Part shown: positions 24,750-36,306 of the stretch, one piece after another
Numbering within the stretch: the first letter of the stretch is position 1
How the letters are laid out: each line of letters opens with the position of its first letter
Assembly: GCA_920105625.2 (NCBI GenBank)
Contig: OV050032.1
Coordinates: forward strand, 107,802,542 to 107,866,541
Direction: 5' to 3'
Source: Clusia tigrina
Taxonomy: Eukaryota > Arthropoda > Insecta > Diptera > Clusiidae
DNA: 64,000 nt
Notes under the pieces: generated by a model
Database searches by the model: none
What the model was told of the DNA's origin: nothing
The model's input: the letters and a program-made list of their open reading frames with translations, nothing else
Made by a program: the position numbers and the translations under genes

Positions 24750-25320
24750 TATCAGTGTTTGATTTGGGACTCTAGGGTAGCATAGCTTTGAGCGATAGCT
24801 TAAATTGACAAGAGGCTCGACTACTTTATTGTTACAAAATTTCAAGGTTTTATGACGCTCCAGTAAAAAGATACAAGCATTTGTATGTTGCAAACTTTGA
24901 TAGGTGTAGGACGTACCGTAAAGAAGTTAGGGCCATTTGAAGTTTTATCAGTGTTTGATTTGGGACTCAAGGGTAGCATAGCTTTGAGCGATGGCTTAAA
25001 TTGACAAGAGGCTCGAGTACTTCATTGTTACAAAATTTCAAGGTTTTATGACGCTCCAGTAAAAAGTTACAAGCATTTGTATGTTGCAAACTTTGATAAG
25101 TGTAGGACGTACCGTTAAGAAGTTAGGGGCGTTTGAAGTTTTATCAGTGTTTGATTTGGGACTCAAGGGTAGCATAGCTTTGAGCGATGGCTTAAATTGA
25201 CAAGAAGCTCGAGTATTTTATTGTTACAATATTTCAAGGTTTTATGACGTTCCAGTAAAAAGTTACACGCATTTGTATGTTGCAAACTTTGATAGGTGTA
25301 GGACGTACCGTAAAGAAGTT
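24750..25320 (+). repeat. Three-monomer block, copy 1; pairs with 26,905-27,475
   Basis: The block is marked by GCGATAGCTTAAATTG with GGCTCGACTAC near 24,790-24,825, AAAAAGATACAAGC near 24,866, ACCGTTAAGAAG near 25,110, GACAAGAAGCTCG near 25,200, GACGTTCCAG near 25,247 and GTTACACGC near 25,262. All recur 2,155 bp later: 11 monomers minus the 1-bp deletion at about 26,630. Confidence 0.82.
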
Positions 25321-25689
25321 AGGGCCATTTAAAGTTTTATCAGTGTTTGATTTGGGACTCAAGGGTAGCATAGCTTTGAGCGATGGCTTAAATTGACAAG
25401 AGACTCGAGTACTTCATTGTTACAAAATTTCAAGGTTTTATGACGCTCCAGTAAAAAGTTACAAGCATTTGTATGTTGCAAACTTTGATAGGTGTAGGAC
25501 GTACTGTAAAGAAGTTAGGGGCGTTTGAAGTTTTATCAGCGTTTGATTTGGGACTCTAGGGTAGCATAGCTTTGAGCGATAGCTTAAATTGACAAGAGGC
25601 TCGAGTACTTTATTGTTACAAAATTACAAGGTTTTATGACGCTCCAGTAAAAAGATACAAGCATTTGTATGTTGCAAACTTTGATAGGT

Positions 25690-26890
25690 GTAGGACGTAC
25701 CGTAAAGAAGTTAGGGCCATTTGAAGTTTTATCAGTGTTTGATTTGCGACTCAAGGGTAGCATAGCTTTGAGTGATGGCTTAAATTGACAAGAGGCTCGA
25801 GTACTTCATTGTTACAAAATTTCAAGGTTTTATGACGCTCCAGTAAAAAGTTACAAGCATTTGTATGTTGCAAACTTTGATAGGTGTAGGACGTACCGTA
25901 AAGAAGTTAGGTGCGTTTGAAGTTTTATCAGTGTTTGATTTGGGACCCAAGGGTAGCATAGCTTTGAGCGATGGCTTAAATTGACAAGAGACTCGAGTAC
26001 TTCATTGTTACAAAATTTCAAGGTTTTATGACGCTCCAGTAAAAAGTTACAAGCATTTGTATGTTGCAAACTTTGATAGGTGTAGGACGTACTGTAAAGA
26101 AGTTAGGGGCGTTTGAAGTTTTATCAGTGTTTGATTTGGGACTCTAGGGTAGCATAGCTTTGAGCGATAGCTTAAATTGACAAGAGGCTCGAGTTCTTTA
26201 TTGTTACAAAATTTCAAGGTTTTATGACGCTCCAGTAAAAAGATACAAGCATTTGTATGTTGCAAACTTTGATAGGTGTAGGACGTACCGTAAAGAAGTT
26301 AGGGCCATTTGAAGTTTTATCAGTGTTTGATTTGCGACTCAAGGGTAGCATAGCTTTGAGTGATGGCTTAAATTGACAAGAGGCTCGAGTACTTCATTGT
26401 TACAAAATTTCAAGGTTTTATGACGCTCCAGTAAAAAGTTACAAGCATTTGTATGTTGCAAACTTTGATAGGTGTAGGACGTACCGTAAAGAAGTTAGGG
26501 GCGTTTGAAGTTTTATCAGTGTTTGATTTGGGAACCAAGGGTAGCATACCTTTGAGCGATGGCCTAAATTGACAAGAGGCTCGAGTACTTTATTGTTACA
26601 AAATTTCAATATTTTATGACGCTCCAGTAACAGTTACAAGCATTTGTATGTTGCAAACTTTGATAGGTGTATTACGTACCGTAAAGAAGTTAGGGGCGTT
26701 TGAAGTTTTATCAGTGTTTGATTTGGGACTCAAGGGTAGCATAGCTTTGAGCGATGATCTAAATTGACAAGAGGCTCGAGTACTTTATTGTTACAAAATT
26801 TCAATGTTTTATGACGCTCCAGTAAAAAGTTACAAGCATTTGTATGTTGCAAACTTTGATAGGTGTGGGACGTACCGTAAAGAAGTTAGG
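25690..26890 (+). repeat. 9-monomer higher-order unit (1,763 bp), copy 1
   Basis: This stretch recurs 1,763 bp later: nine monomers minus one base. Markers are GATTTGCGACTC with GAGTGATGG near 25,740-25,775, GTTAGGTGCG near 25,908, GGGACCCAAGG near 25,943, GAGTTCTTTATTG near 26,190, GGGAACCAAGG near 26,530, the 1-bp-short GTAACAGTTACAAG near 26,628, GTGTATTACG near 26,667, GATGATCTAAATTG near 26,754 and GTGTGGGACG near 26,864. These changes are otherwise rare in the window. Confidence 0.85.
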
Positions 26891-26904
26891 GGCGTTTGAA
26901 GTTT

Positions 26905-27475
26905 TATCAGTGTTTGATTTGGGACTCTAGGGTAGCATAGCTTTGAGCGATAGCTTAAATTGACAAGAGGCTCGACTACTTTATTGTTACAAAATTTCAA
27001 GGTTTTATGACGCTCCAGTAAAAAGATACAAGCATTTGTATGTTGCAAACTTTGATAGGTGTAGGACGTACCGTAAAGAAGTTAGGGCCATTTGAAGTTT
27101 TATCAGTGTTTGATTTGGGACTCAAGGGTAGCATAGCTTTGAGCGATGGCTTAAATTGACAAGAGGCTCGAGTACTTCATTGTTACAAAATTTCAAGGTT
27201 TTATGACGCTCCAGTAAAAAGTTACAAGCATTTGTATATTGCAAACTTTGATAAGTGTAGGACGTACCGTTAAGAAGTTAGGGGCGTTTGAAGTTTTATC
27301 AGTGTTTGATTTGGGACTCAAGGGTAGCATAGCTTTGAGCGATGGCTTAAATTGACAAGAAGCTCGAGTACTTTATTGTTACAAAATTTCAAGGTTTTAT
27401 GACGTTCCAGTAAAAAGTTACACGCATTTGTATGTTGCAAACTTTGATAGGTGTAGGACGTACCGTAAAGAAGTT
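26905..27475 (+). repeat. Three-monomer block, copy 2
   Basis: This is the partner of 24,750-25,320 at offset 2,155 bp, with GGCTCGACTAC near 26,970, ACCGTTAAGAAG near 27,267, GACGTTCCAG near 27,403 and GTTACACGC near 27,417. It sits between the two copies of the 1,763-bp unit, so the 11-monomer and 9-monomer offsets overlap and record at least two separate exchanges. Confidence 0.82.
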
Positions 27476-28640
27476 AGGGCCATTTGAAGTTTTATCAGTG
27501 TTTGATTTGCGACTCAAGGGTAGCATAGCTTTGAGTGATGGCTTAAATTGACAAGAGGCTCGAGTACTTCATTGTTACAAAATTTCAAGGTTTTATGACG
27601 CTCCAGTAAAAAGTTACAAGCATTTGTATGTTGCAAACTTTGATAGGTGTAGGACGTACCGTAAAGAAGTTAGGTGCGTTTGAAGTTTTATCAGTGTTTG
27701 ATTTGGGACCCAAGGGTAGCATAGCTTTGAGCGATGGCTTAAATTGACAAGAGACTCGAGTACTTCATTGTTACAAAATTTCAAGGTTTTATGACGCTCC
27801 AGTAAAAAGTTACAAGCATTTGTATGTTGCAAACTTTGATAGGTGTAGGACGTACTGTAAAGAAGTTAGGGGCGTTTGAAGTTTTATCAGTGTTTGATTT
27901 GGGACTCTAGGGTAGCATAGCTTTAAGCGATAGCTTAAATTGACAAGAGGCTCGAGTTCTTTATTGTTACAAAATTTCAAGGTTTTATGACGCTCCAGTA
28001 AAAAGATACAAGCATTTGTATGTTGCAAACTTTGATAGGTGTAGGACGTACCGTAAAGAAGTTAGGGCCATTTGAAGTTTTATCAGTGTTTGATTTGCGA
28101 CTCAAGGGTAGCATAGCTTTGAGTGATGGCTTAAATTGACAAGAGGCTCGAGTACTTCATTGTTACAAAATTTCAAGGTTTTATGACGCTCCAGTAAAAA
28201 GTTACAAGCATTTGTATGTTGCAAACTTTGATAGGTGTAGGACGTACCGTAAAGAAGTTAGGGGCGTTTGAAGTTTTATCAGTGTTTGATTTGGGAACCA
28301 AGGGTAGCATAGCTTTGAGCGATGGCCTAAATTGACAAGAGGCTCGAGTACTTTATTGTTACAAAATTTCAATATTTTATGACGCTCCAGTAACAGTTAC
28401 AAGCATTTGTATGTTGCAAACTTTGATAGGTGTATTACGTACCGTAAAGAAGTTAGGGGCGTTTGAAGTTTTATCAGTGTTTGATTTGGGACTCAAGGGT
28501 AGCATAGCTTTGAGCGATGATCTAAATTGACAAGAGACTCGAGTACTTTATTGTTACAAAATTTCAATGTTTTATGACTCTCCAGTAAAAAGTTACAAGC
28601 ATTTGTATGTTGCAAACTTTGATAGGTGTGGGACGTACCG
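27453..28640 (+). repeat. 9-monomer higher-order unit (1,763 bp), copy 2
   Basis: This repeats the rare markers of 25.69-26.89 kb in the same order: GAGTGATGG near 27,532, GTTAGGTGCG near 27,671, GGGACCCAAGG near 27,706, GGGAACCAAGG near 28,292, GTAACAGTTACAAG near 28,391, GTGTATTACG near 28,430 and GTGTGGGACG near 28,627. The match ends at about 28,640, where GTTAGGGCC replaces GTTAGGGGCG; this is also the end of the left-hand family of ordered units. Confidence 0.85.
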
Positions 28641-30940
28641 TAAAGAAGTTAGGGCCATTTGAAGTTTTATCAGTGTTTGATTTAGGACCCTAGGGTAGCA
28701 TAGCTTTGAGCGATGGTTTAAATTGACAAGAGGCTCGGGTACTTTATTGTTACAAAATTTCAAGGTTTTATGACGCTCCAGTAAAAAGTTACAAGCATTT
28801 GTATGTTGCAAACTTTGGTAGGTGTAGGACGTACCGTATAGAAGTTAGGGCCATTTGAAGTTTTATCAATGTTTGATTTGGGACTCTAGGGTAGCATAGC
28901 TTTGAGCGATGTCCTAAATTGACAAGAGGCTCGAGTACTTTATTGTTACAAAATTTCAAGGTTTTATGACGCTCCAGTAAAAAGTTACAAGCATTTGTAT
29001 GTTGCAAACTTTGATAGGTGTAGGACGTACCGTAAATAAGTTAGGGGCGTTTGAAGATTTATCTGTGTTTGATTTGGGACTCTAGGGTAGCATAGCTTTG
29101 AGCGATAACTTAAATTGACAAGATGCTCGAGTACTTAATTGTCACAAAATTTCAAGGTTTTATGACGCTCCAGTAAAAAGTTACTAGCATTTGAATGTGG
29201 CCAACTTTGATAGGTGTAGGACGTACCGTAAATAAATTAGTGGCGTTTGAAGTTTTATCAGTGTTTGATTTGGGACTCTGGGGTAGCATAGCTTTGAGCG
29301 ATGGCTTACATTGATAAGAGGCTCGAGTACTTTATTGTTACAAAATTTCAATGTTTTATGACGCTCCAGTAAAAAGTTACAAGCATTTGTATGTTGCAAA
29401 CTTTGATAGGTGTAGGACGTACCGTAAAGAAGTTAGGGGCGTTTGAAGTTTTATCAGTGTTTGATTTGGGACTCAAGGGTAGCATAGCTTTGAGCGATGG
29501 CTTAAATTGACAAGAGGCTCGGGTACTTTATTGTTACAAAATTTCAAGGTTTTATGACGCTCCAGTAAAAAGTTACAAGCATTTGTATGTTGCAAACTTT
29601 GATTGGTGAAGGACGTACCGTAAAGGAGTTAGGGGCGTTAGAAGTTTTATCAGTGTTTGATTTGGGACTCAAGGGTAGCATAGCTTTGAGCGATGGCTTA
29701 AATTGATAAGAGGCTCGAGTACTTCATTGTTACAAAATTTCAAGGTTTTATGACGCTCCAGTAAAAAGTTACAAGCATTTGTATGTTGCAAACTATGATA
29801 GGTGTAGGACGTACCGTAACGAAGTTAGGGGCGTTTGAAGTTTTATCAGTGTTTGATTTGGGACTCAAGGGTAGCATAGCTTTGAGCGATGGCTTAAATT
29901 GACAAGAGGCTCGGGTACTTTATTGTTACAAAATTTCAAGGTTTTATGACGCTCCAGTAAAAAGTTACAAGCATTTGTATGTTGCAAACTTTGATTGGTG
30001 TAGGACGTACCGTAAAGAAGTTAGGGGCGTTTGAAGTTTTATCAGTGTTTGATTTGGGACTCAAGGGTAGCATAGCTTTGAGCGATGGCCTAAATTGACA
30101 AGAGGCTGGAGTACTTTACTGTTACAAAATTTCAATGTTTTATGACGCTCCAGTAAAAAGTTAGAAGCATTTGTATGTTGCAAACTTTGATAGGTGTAGG
30201 ACGTACCGTAAAGAAGTTAGGGCCATTTGAAGTTTTATCAGTGTTTGATTTGGGACTCAAGGGTACCATAACTTTGAGCGATGGCTTAAATTGACAAGAG
30301 GCTCGAGTACTTCATTGTTACAAAATTTCACAGTTTTATGACGCTCCATTAAAAAGTTACAAGCATTTGTATGTGGCAAACTTTGATAGGTGTAGGACGT
30401 ACCGTAAAGAAGTTAGGGGCGTTTGAAGTTTTATCAGTGTTTGATTTGGGACTCAAGGGTAGCATAGCTTTGAGCGATGGCCTAAATTGACAAGAGGCTC
30501 GAGTAATTTATTGTTACAAAATTTCAAGGTTTTATGACGCTCCAGTAAAAAGTTACAAGCATTTGTCTGTTGCAAACTTTGATTGGTGTAGGACGTACCG
30601 TATATAAGTTAGGGCCATTTGAAGTTTTATCAGTGTTTGATTTGGGACTCAAGGGTAGCATAGCTTTGAGCGATGGCCTAAATTGACAAGAGGCTCGAGT
30701 ACTTTATTGTTGCAAAATTTCAAAGTTTTATGACGCTCCAGTAAAAAGTTACAAGGTATGTTGCAAACTTTGATTGGTGTAGGACGTACCGTAAAGAAGT
30801 TAGGGCCATTTGAAGTTTTATCAGTGTTTGATTTGGGACTCAAGGGTAGCATAGCTTTGAGCGATGGCTTAAATTGACAAGAGACTCGAGTACTTCATTG
30901 TTACAAAATTTCAAGGTTTTATGACGCTCCAGTAAAAAGT
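28641..30940 (+). repeat. Disordered monomers between two higher-order families
   Basis: Roughly twelve monomers carry many one-off changes: GTACCGTAAATAAG near 29,030, GAAGATTTATCTGTG near 29,052, AATTGTCACAAAATTTC near 29,137, GTTACTAGC with GAATGTGGCC near 29,182-29,200, CTGGGGTAGC near 29,278, GGTGAAGG near 29,607, AACTATGATAGG near 29,790, CACAGTTTTATG near 30,330 and a 5-bp deletion near 30,757. I found no duplicated block longer than about two monomers passing through; the best is a 392-bp spacing near 29.5-30.1 kb. No gene or other insertion explains the disorder. Confidence 0.7.
30757..30758. other. Private 5-bp deletion in a monomer
   Basis: The monomer reads GTTACAAGGTATGTTGC where others read GTTACAAGCATTTG followed by TATGTTGC, a loss of 5 bp. 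I saw it only once in the window, consistent with its place in the disordered stretch that is not being copied. Confidence 0.85.
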
Positions 30941-32154
30941 TACAAGCATTTGTATGTTGCAAACTTTGATAGGTGTAGGACGTACCGTAAAGAAGTTAGG
31001 GGCGTTTGAAGTTTTATCAGTGTTTGATTTGCGACTCTAGGGTAGCATAGCTTTGAGCGATAGCTTAAATTGACAAGAGGCTCGAGTACTTTATTGTTAC
31101 AAAATTTCAAGGTTTTATGACGCTCCAGTAAAAAGATACAAGCATTTGTATGTTGCAAACTTTGATAGGTGTAGGACATACCGTAAAGAAGTTAGGGCCA
31201 TTTGAAGTTTTATCAGTGTTTGATTTACGACTCAAGGGTAGCACAGCTTGGAGCGATGGCTTAAATAGACAAGAGGCTCGAGTACTTCATTGTTACCAAA
31301 TTTCAAGGTTTTATGACGCTCCAGTAACAAGTTACAAGCATTTGTATGTTGCAAACTTTGATAGGTGTAGGACGTACCGTAAAGAAGTTAGGGGAATTTG
31401 AAGTTTTATCAGTGTTTGATTTGGGACTCAAGGGTAGCATAGCTTTGAGCGATGGCTTAAATTGACAAGAGGCTCGAGTACTTTATTGTTACAAAATTTC
31501 AAGGTTTTATGACGCTCCAGTAAAAAGTTACAAGCATTTGTATGTTGCAAACTTTGATAGGTGTAGGACGTACCGTATAGAAGTTAGGGCCATTTGAAGT
31601 TTTATCAGTGTTTGATTTGGGACTCAAGGGTAGCATAGCTTTGAGCGATGGCTTAAATTGACAAGAGACTCGAGTACTTCATTGTTACAAAATTTCAAGG
31701 TTTTATGACGCTCCAGTAAAAAGTTACAAGCATTTGTATGTTGCAAACTTTGATAGGTGTAGGACGTACCGTATAGAAGTTAGGGCCATTTGAAGTTTTA
31801 TCAGTGTTTGATTTGGTACTCTAGGGTAGCATAGCTTTGAGCGATGGCCTAAATTGACAAGAAGCTCGAGTACTTCATTGTTACAAAATTTCAATGTTTT
31901 ATGACGCTCCAGTAAAAAGGTACAAGCATTTGTATGTTGCAAACTTTGATAGGTGTAGGACGTACCGTAAAGAAGTTAGGGCCATTTGAAGTTTTATCAG
32001 TGTTTGATTTGGGACTCAAGGGTACCATAACTATGAGCGATGGCTTAAATTGACAAGAGACTCGAGTACTTCATTGTTACAAAATTTCAAGGTTTTATGA
32101 CGCTCCAGTAAAAAGTTACAAGCATTTGTCTGTTGCAAACTTTGATAGGTGTAG

Positions 32155-33085
32155 GACGTACCGTAAAGAAGTTAGGGCCATTTGAAGTTTTATCAGTGTT
32201 TGATTTGGGACTCAAGGGTAGCATAGCTTTGAGCGATGGCCTAAATTGACAAGAGGCTGGAGTACTTCATTGTTACAAAATTTCAATGTTTTATGACGCT
32301 CCAGTCAAAAGTTACAAGCATTTGTATGTTGCAAACTTTGATAGGTGTAGGACGTACCGTAAAGAAGTTAGGGCCCTTTGAAGTTTTATCAGTGTTTGAT
32401 TTGGGACTCTAGGGTAGCATAGCTTTGAGCGATGGCTTAAATGGACAAGAGGCTCGGGTACTTTATTGTTACAAAATTTCAAGGTTTTATGACGCTCCAG
32501 TAAAAAGTTACAAGCATTTGTATGTTGCAAACTTTGATAGGTGTAGGACGTACCGTAAAGAAGTTAGGGGCGTTTGAAGTTTTATCAGTGTTTTATTTGG
32601 GACTCAAGGGTAGCATAGCTTTGAGCGATGGCCTAAATTGACAAGAGGCTCGAGTACTTTATTGTTACAAAATTTCAATGTTTTATGACGCTCCAGTAAA
32701 AAGTTACAAGCATTTGTATGTTGCAAACTTTGCTTGGTGTAGGACGTACCGTAAAGAAGTTAGGGCCATTTGAAGTTTTATCAGTGTTTGATTTGGGACT
32801 CAAGGGTAGCATAGCTTTGAGCGATGGCCTAAATTGACAAGAGGCTCGAGTACTTTATTGTTACAAAATTTCAAGGTTTTATGACGCTCCAGTAAAAAGT
32901 TACAAGCATTTGTATGTTGCAAACTTTGATTGGTGTAGGACGTACCGTATATAAGTTAGGGCCATTTGAAGTTTTATCAGTGTTTGATTTGGGACTCAAG
33001 GGGAGCATAGCTTTGAGCGATGGCCTAAATTGACAAGAGGCTCGAGTACTTTATTGTTACAAAATTTCAAACTTTGATTGGTGTA
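32155..33085 (+). repeat. 932-bp higher-order unit, copy 1
   Basis: The unit has five monomers, one shortened by 48 bp (5 x 196 - 48 = 932). Markers are GGCTGGAGTACTTC near 32,254, CCAGTCAAAAG near 32,301, GTTAGGGCCCTTTG near 32,370, AAATGGACAAG with GGCTCGGG near 32,440, CAGTGTTTTATTTGG near 32,590 and TTTGCTTGGTG near 32,728. All recur 932 bp later. The unit ends in the first 148-bp short monomer of the window, at 33,070. Confidence 0.85.
33070..33071. other. 48-bp deletion junction giving a 148-bp monomer (first of 15)
   Basis: TTACAAAATTTCAA is joined directly to ACTTTGATTGGTG. Compared with a full monomer, 48 bp are lost, from just after TTTCAA to just after GTTGCAA; both ends carry CAA, so the break lies within a 3-base microhomology. 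The downstream flank is always the GATTGG variant at all 15 sites, which points to one original deletion that was then copied. This first example ends copy 1 of the 932-bp unit. Confidence 0.93.
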
Positions 33086-33750
33086 GGACGTACCGTAAAG
33101 AAGTTAGGGCCATTTGAAGTTTTATCAGTGTTTGATTTGGGACTCAAGGGTAGCATAGCTTTGAGCGATGGCCTAAATTGACAAGAGGCTGGAGTACTTC
33201 ATTGTTACAAAATTTCAATGTTTTATGACGCTCCAGTCAAAAGTTACAAGCATTTGTATGTTGCAAACTTTGATAGGTGTAGGACGTACCGTAAAGAAGT
33301 TAGGGCCCTTTGAAGTTTTATCAGTGTTTGATTTGGGACTCTAGGGTAGCATAGCTTTGAGCGATGGCTTAAATGGACAAGAGGCTCGGGTACTTTATTG
33401 TTACAAAATTTCAAGGTTTTATGACGCTCCAGTAAAAAGTTACAAGCATTTGTATGTTGCAAACTTTGATAGGTGTAGGACGTACCGTAAAGAAGTTAGG
33501 GGCGTTTGAAGTTTTATCAGTGTTTTATTTGGGACTCAAGGGTAGCATAGCTTTGAGCGATGGCCTAAATTGACAAGAGGCTCGAGTACTTTATTGTTAC
33601 AAAATTTCAATGTTTTATGACGCTCCAGTAAAAAGTTACAAGCATTTGTATGTTGCAAACTTTGCTTGGTGTAGGACGTACCGTAAAGAAGTTAGGGCCA
33701 TTTGAAGTTTTATCAGTGTTTGATTTGGGACTCAAGGGTAGCATAGCTTT
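33086..33750 (+). repeat. 932-bp higher-order unit, copy 2 (partial)
   Basis: This is the second copy at offset 932 bp, with GGCTGGAGTACTTC near 33,186, CCAGTCAAAAG near 33,233, GTTAGGGCCCTTTG near 33,300 and TTTGCTTGGTG near 33,660. It diverges near 33,755, where GGCTTAAATTGACAAGAGAC replaces GGCCTAAATTGACAAGAGGC. A related run, offset a further 3,627 bp, is at 36.8-37.5 kb. Confidence 0.84.
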
Positions 33751-34785
33751 GAGCGATGGCTTAAATTGACAAGAGACTCGAGTACTTCATTGTTACAAAA
33801 TTTCAAGGTTTTATGACGCTCCAGTAAAAAGTTACAATTATTTGTATGTTGCAAACTTTGATAGGTGTAGGACGTACCGTAAAGAAGTTAGCGGCGTTTG
33901 AAGTTGTATCAGTGTTTGATTTGGGACTCTAGGGTAGCATAGCTTTGAGCGATAGCTTAAATTGACAAGATGCTCGAGAACTTTATTGTTACAAAATTTC
34001 AAGGTTTTATGACGCTCCAGTAAAAAGATACAAGCATTTGTATGTTGCAAACTTTGATAGGTGTAGGATGTACCGTAAAGAAGTTAGGGCCATTTGAAGT
34101 TTTATCAGTGTTTGATTTGCGACTCAAGGGTAGCATAGCTTTGAGCGATGGCTTAAATTGACAAGAGGCTCGAGTACTTCATTGTTACAAAATTTCAATG
34201 TTTTATGACGCTCCAGTAAAAAGGTACAAGCATTTGTATGTTGCAAACTTTGATAGGTGTAGGACGTACCGTAAAGAAGTTAGGGCCATTTGAAGTTTTA
34301 TCAGTGTTTGATTTGGGACTCAAGGGTACCATAACTATGAGCGATGGCTTAAATTGACAAGAGGCTCGAGTACTTCATTGTTACAAAATTTCAAGGTTTT
34401 ATGACGCTCCATTAAAAAGTTACAAGCATTTGTATGTGGCAAACTTTGATAGGTGTAGGACGTACCGTAAAGAAGTTAGGGGCGTTTGAAGTTTTATCAG
34501 TGTTTGATTTGGGACTCAAGGGTAGCATAGCTTTGAGCGATGGCCTAAATTGACAAGAGGCTCGAGTACTTTATTGTTACAAAATTTCAAGGTTTTATGA
34601 CGCTCCAGTAAAAAGTTACAAGCATTTGTATGTTGCAAACTTTGATTGGTGTAGGACGTACCGTATATAAGTTAGGGCCATTTGAAGTTTTATCAGTGTT
34701 TGATTTGGGACTCAAGGGGAGCATAGCTTTGAGCGATGGCCTAAATTGACAAGAGGCTCGAGTACTTTATTGTTACAAAATTTCA

Positions 34786-34787
34786 AA
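34786..34787. other. 48-bp deletion junction
   Basis: Same junction as at 33,070, inside copy 1 of the 3,039-bp unit, after an AAGGGGAGC monomer. Its partner in copy 2 is at 37,825. Confidence 0.93.
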
Positions 34788-36304
34788 CTTTGATTGGTGT
34801 AGGACGTACCGTAAAGAAGTTAGGGGCGTTTGAAGTTTTATCAGTGTTTGATTTGGACTCAAGGGTAGCATAGCTTTGAGCGATGGCTTAAATTGACAAG
34901 AGAATCGAGTACTTCATTGTTACAAAATTTCAAGCTTTTATGACGCTCCAGTAAAAAGTTACAAGCATTTGTATGTTGCAAACTTTGATAGGTGTAGGAC
35001 GTACCGTAAAGAAGTTAGGGCCATTTGAAGTTTTATCAGTGTTTGATTTGCGACTCAAGGGTAGCACAGCTTTGAGCGATGGCTTAAATAGACAAGAGGC
35101 TCGAGTACTTCATAGTTACAAAATTTCAAGGTTTTATGACGCTCCAGTAACAAGTTACAAGCATTTGTATGTTGCAAACTTTGATAGGTGTAGGACGTAC
35201 CGTAAAGAAGTTAGGGGCGTTTGAAGTTTTATCAGTGTTTGATTTGGGACTCAAGGGTAGCATAGCTTTAAGCGATGGCTTAAATTGACAAGAGGCTCGG
35301 GTACTTTATTGTTACAAAATTTCAAGCTTTTATGACGCTCCAGTAAAAAGTTACAAGCATTTGTATGTTGCAAACTTTGATAGGTGTAGGACGTACCGTA
35401 AAGAAGTTAGGGGCGTTTGAAGTTTTATCAGTGTTTGATTTGGGACTCAAGGGTAGCACAGCTTTGAGCGATGGCTTAAATAGACAAGAGGCTCGAGTAC
35501 TTCATTGTTACAAAATTTCAAGGTTTTATGACGCTCCAGTAACAAGTTACAAGCATTTGTATGTTGCAAACTTTGATAGGTATAGGACGTACCGTAAAGA
35601 AGTTAGGGGCGTTTGAAGTTTTATCAGTGTTTGATTTGGGACTCAAGGGTAGCATAGCTTTAAGCGATGGTTTAAATTGACAAGAGGCTCGGGTACTTTA
35701 TTGTTAGAAAATTTCAAGGTTTTATGACGCTCCAGTAAAAAGTTACAAGCATTTGTATGTTGCAAACTTTGATAGGTGTAGGACGTACCGTATAGAAGTT
35801 AGGGCCATTTGAAGTTTTATCAGTGTTTGATTTGGTACTCTAGGGTAGCATAGCTTTGAGCGATGGCCTAAATTGACAAGAAGCTCGAGTACTTTATTGT
35901 TACAAAATTTCAAGGTTTTATGACGCTCCAGTAAAAAGTTACAAGCATTTGTATGTTGCAAACTTTGATAGGTGTAGGACGTACCGTAAAGAAGTTAGGG
36001 CCATTTGAAGTATTATGAGTGTTTGATTTGGGACTCAAGGGTAGCATAGCTTCGAGCGATAGCTTAAATTGACAAGAGGCTCGAGTACTTTATTGTTACA
36101 AAATTTCAAGGTTTTATGACGCTCCAGTAAAAAGTTACAAGCATTTGTATGTTGCAAACTTTGATAGGTGTAGGACGTACCGTAAAGAAGTTAGGGCCAT
36201 TTGAAGTTTTATCAGTGTTTGATTTGGGACTCAAGGGGAGCATAGCTTTGAGCGATGGCCTAAATTGACAAGAGGCTCGAGTACTTTATTGTTACAAAAT
36301 TTCA

Positions 36305-36306
36305 AA
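36305..36306. other. 48-bp deletion junction
   Basis: Second short monomer of copy 1 of the 3,039-bp unit, followed by the CAATGTTTGATTT variant. Its partner is at 39,344. Confidence 0.93.

Noticed and set aside
28641..30940. Transposon insertion as cause of the disordered zone
   Set aside because: Every base there still aligns to the 196-bp monomer; there are no terminal repeats, target-site duplications or foreign segments.
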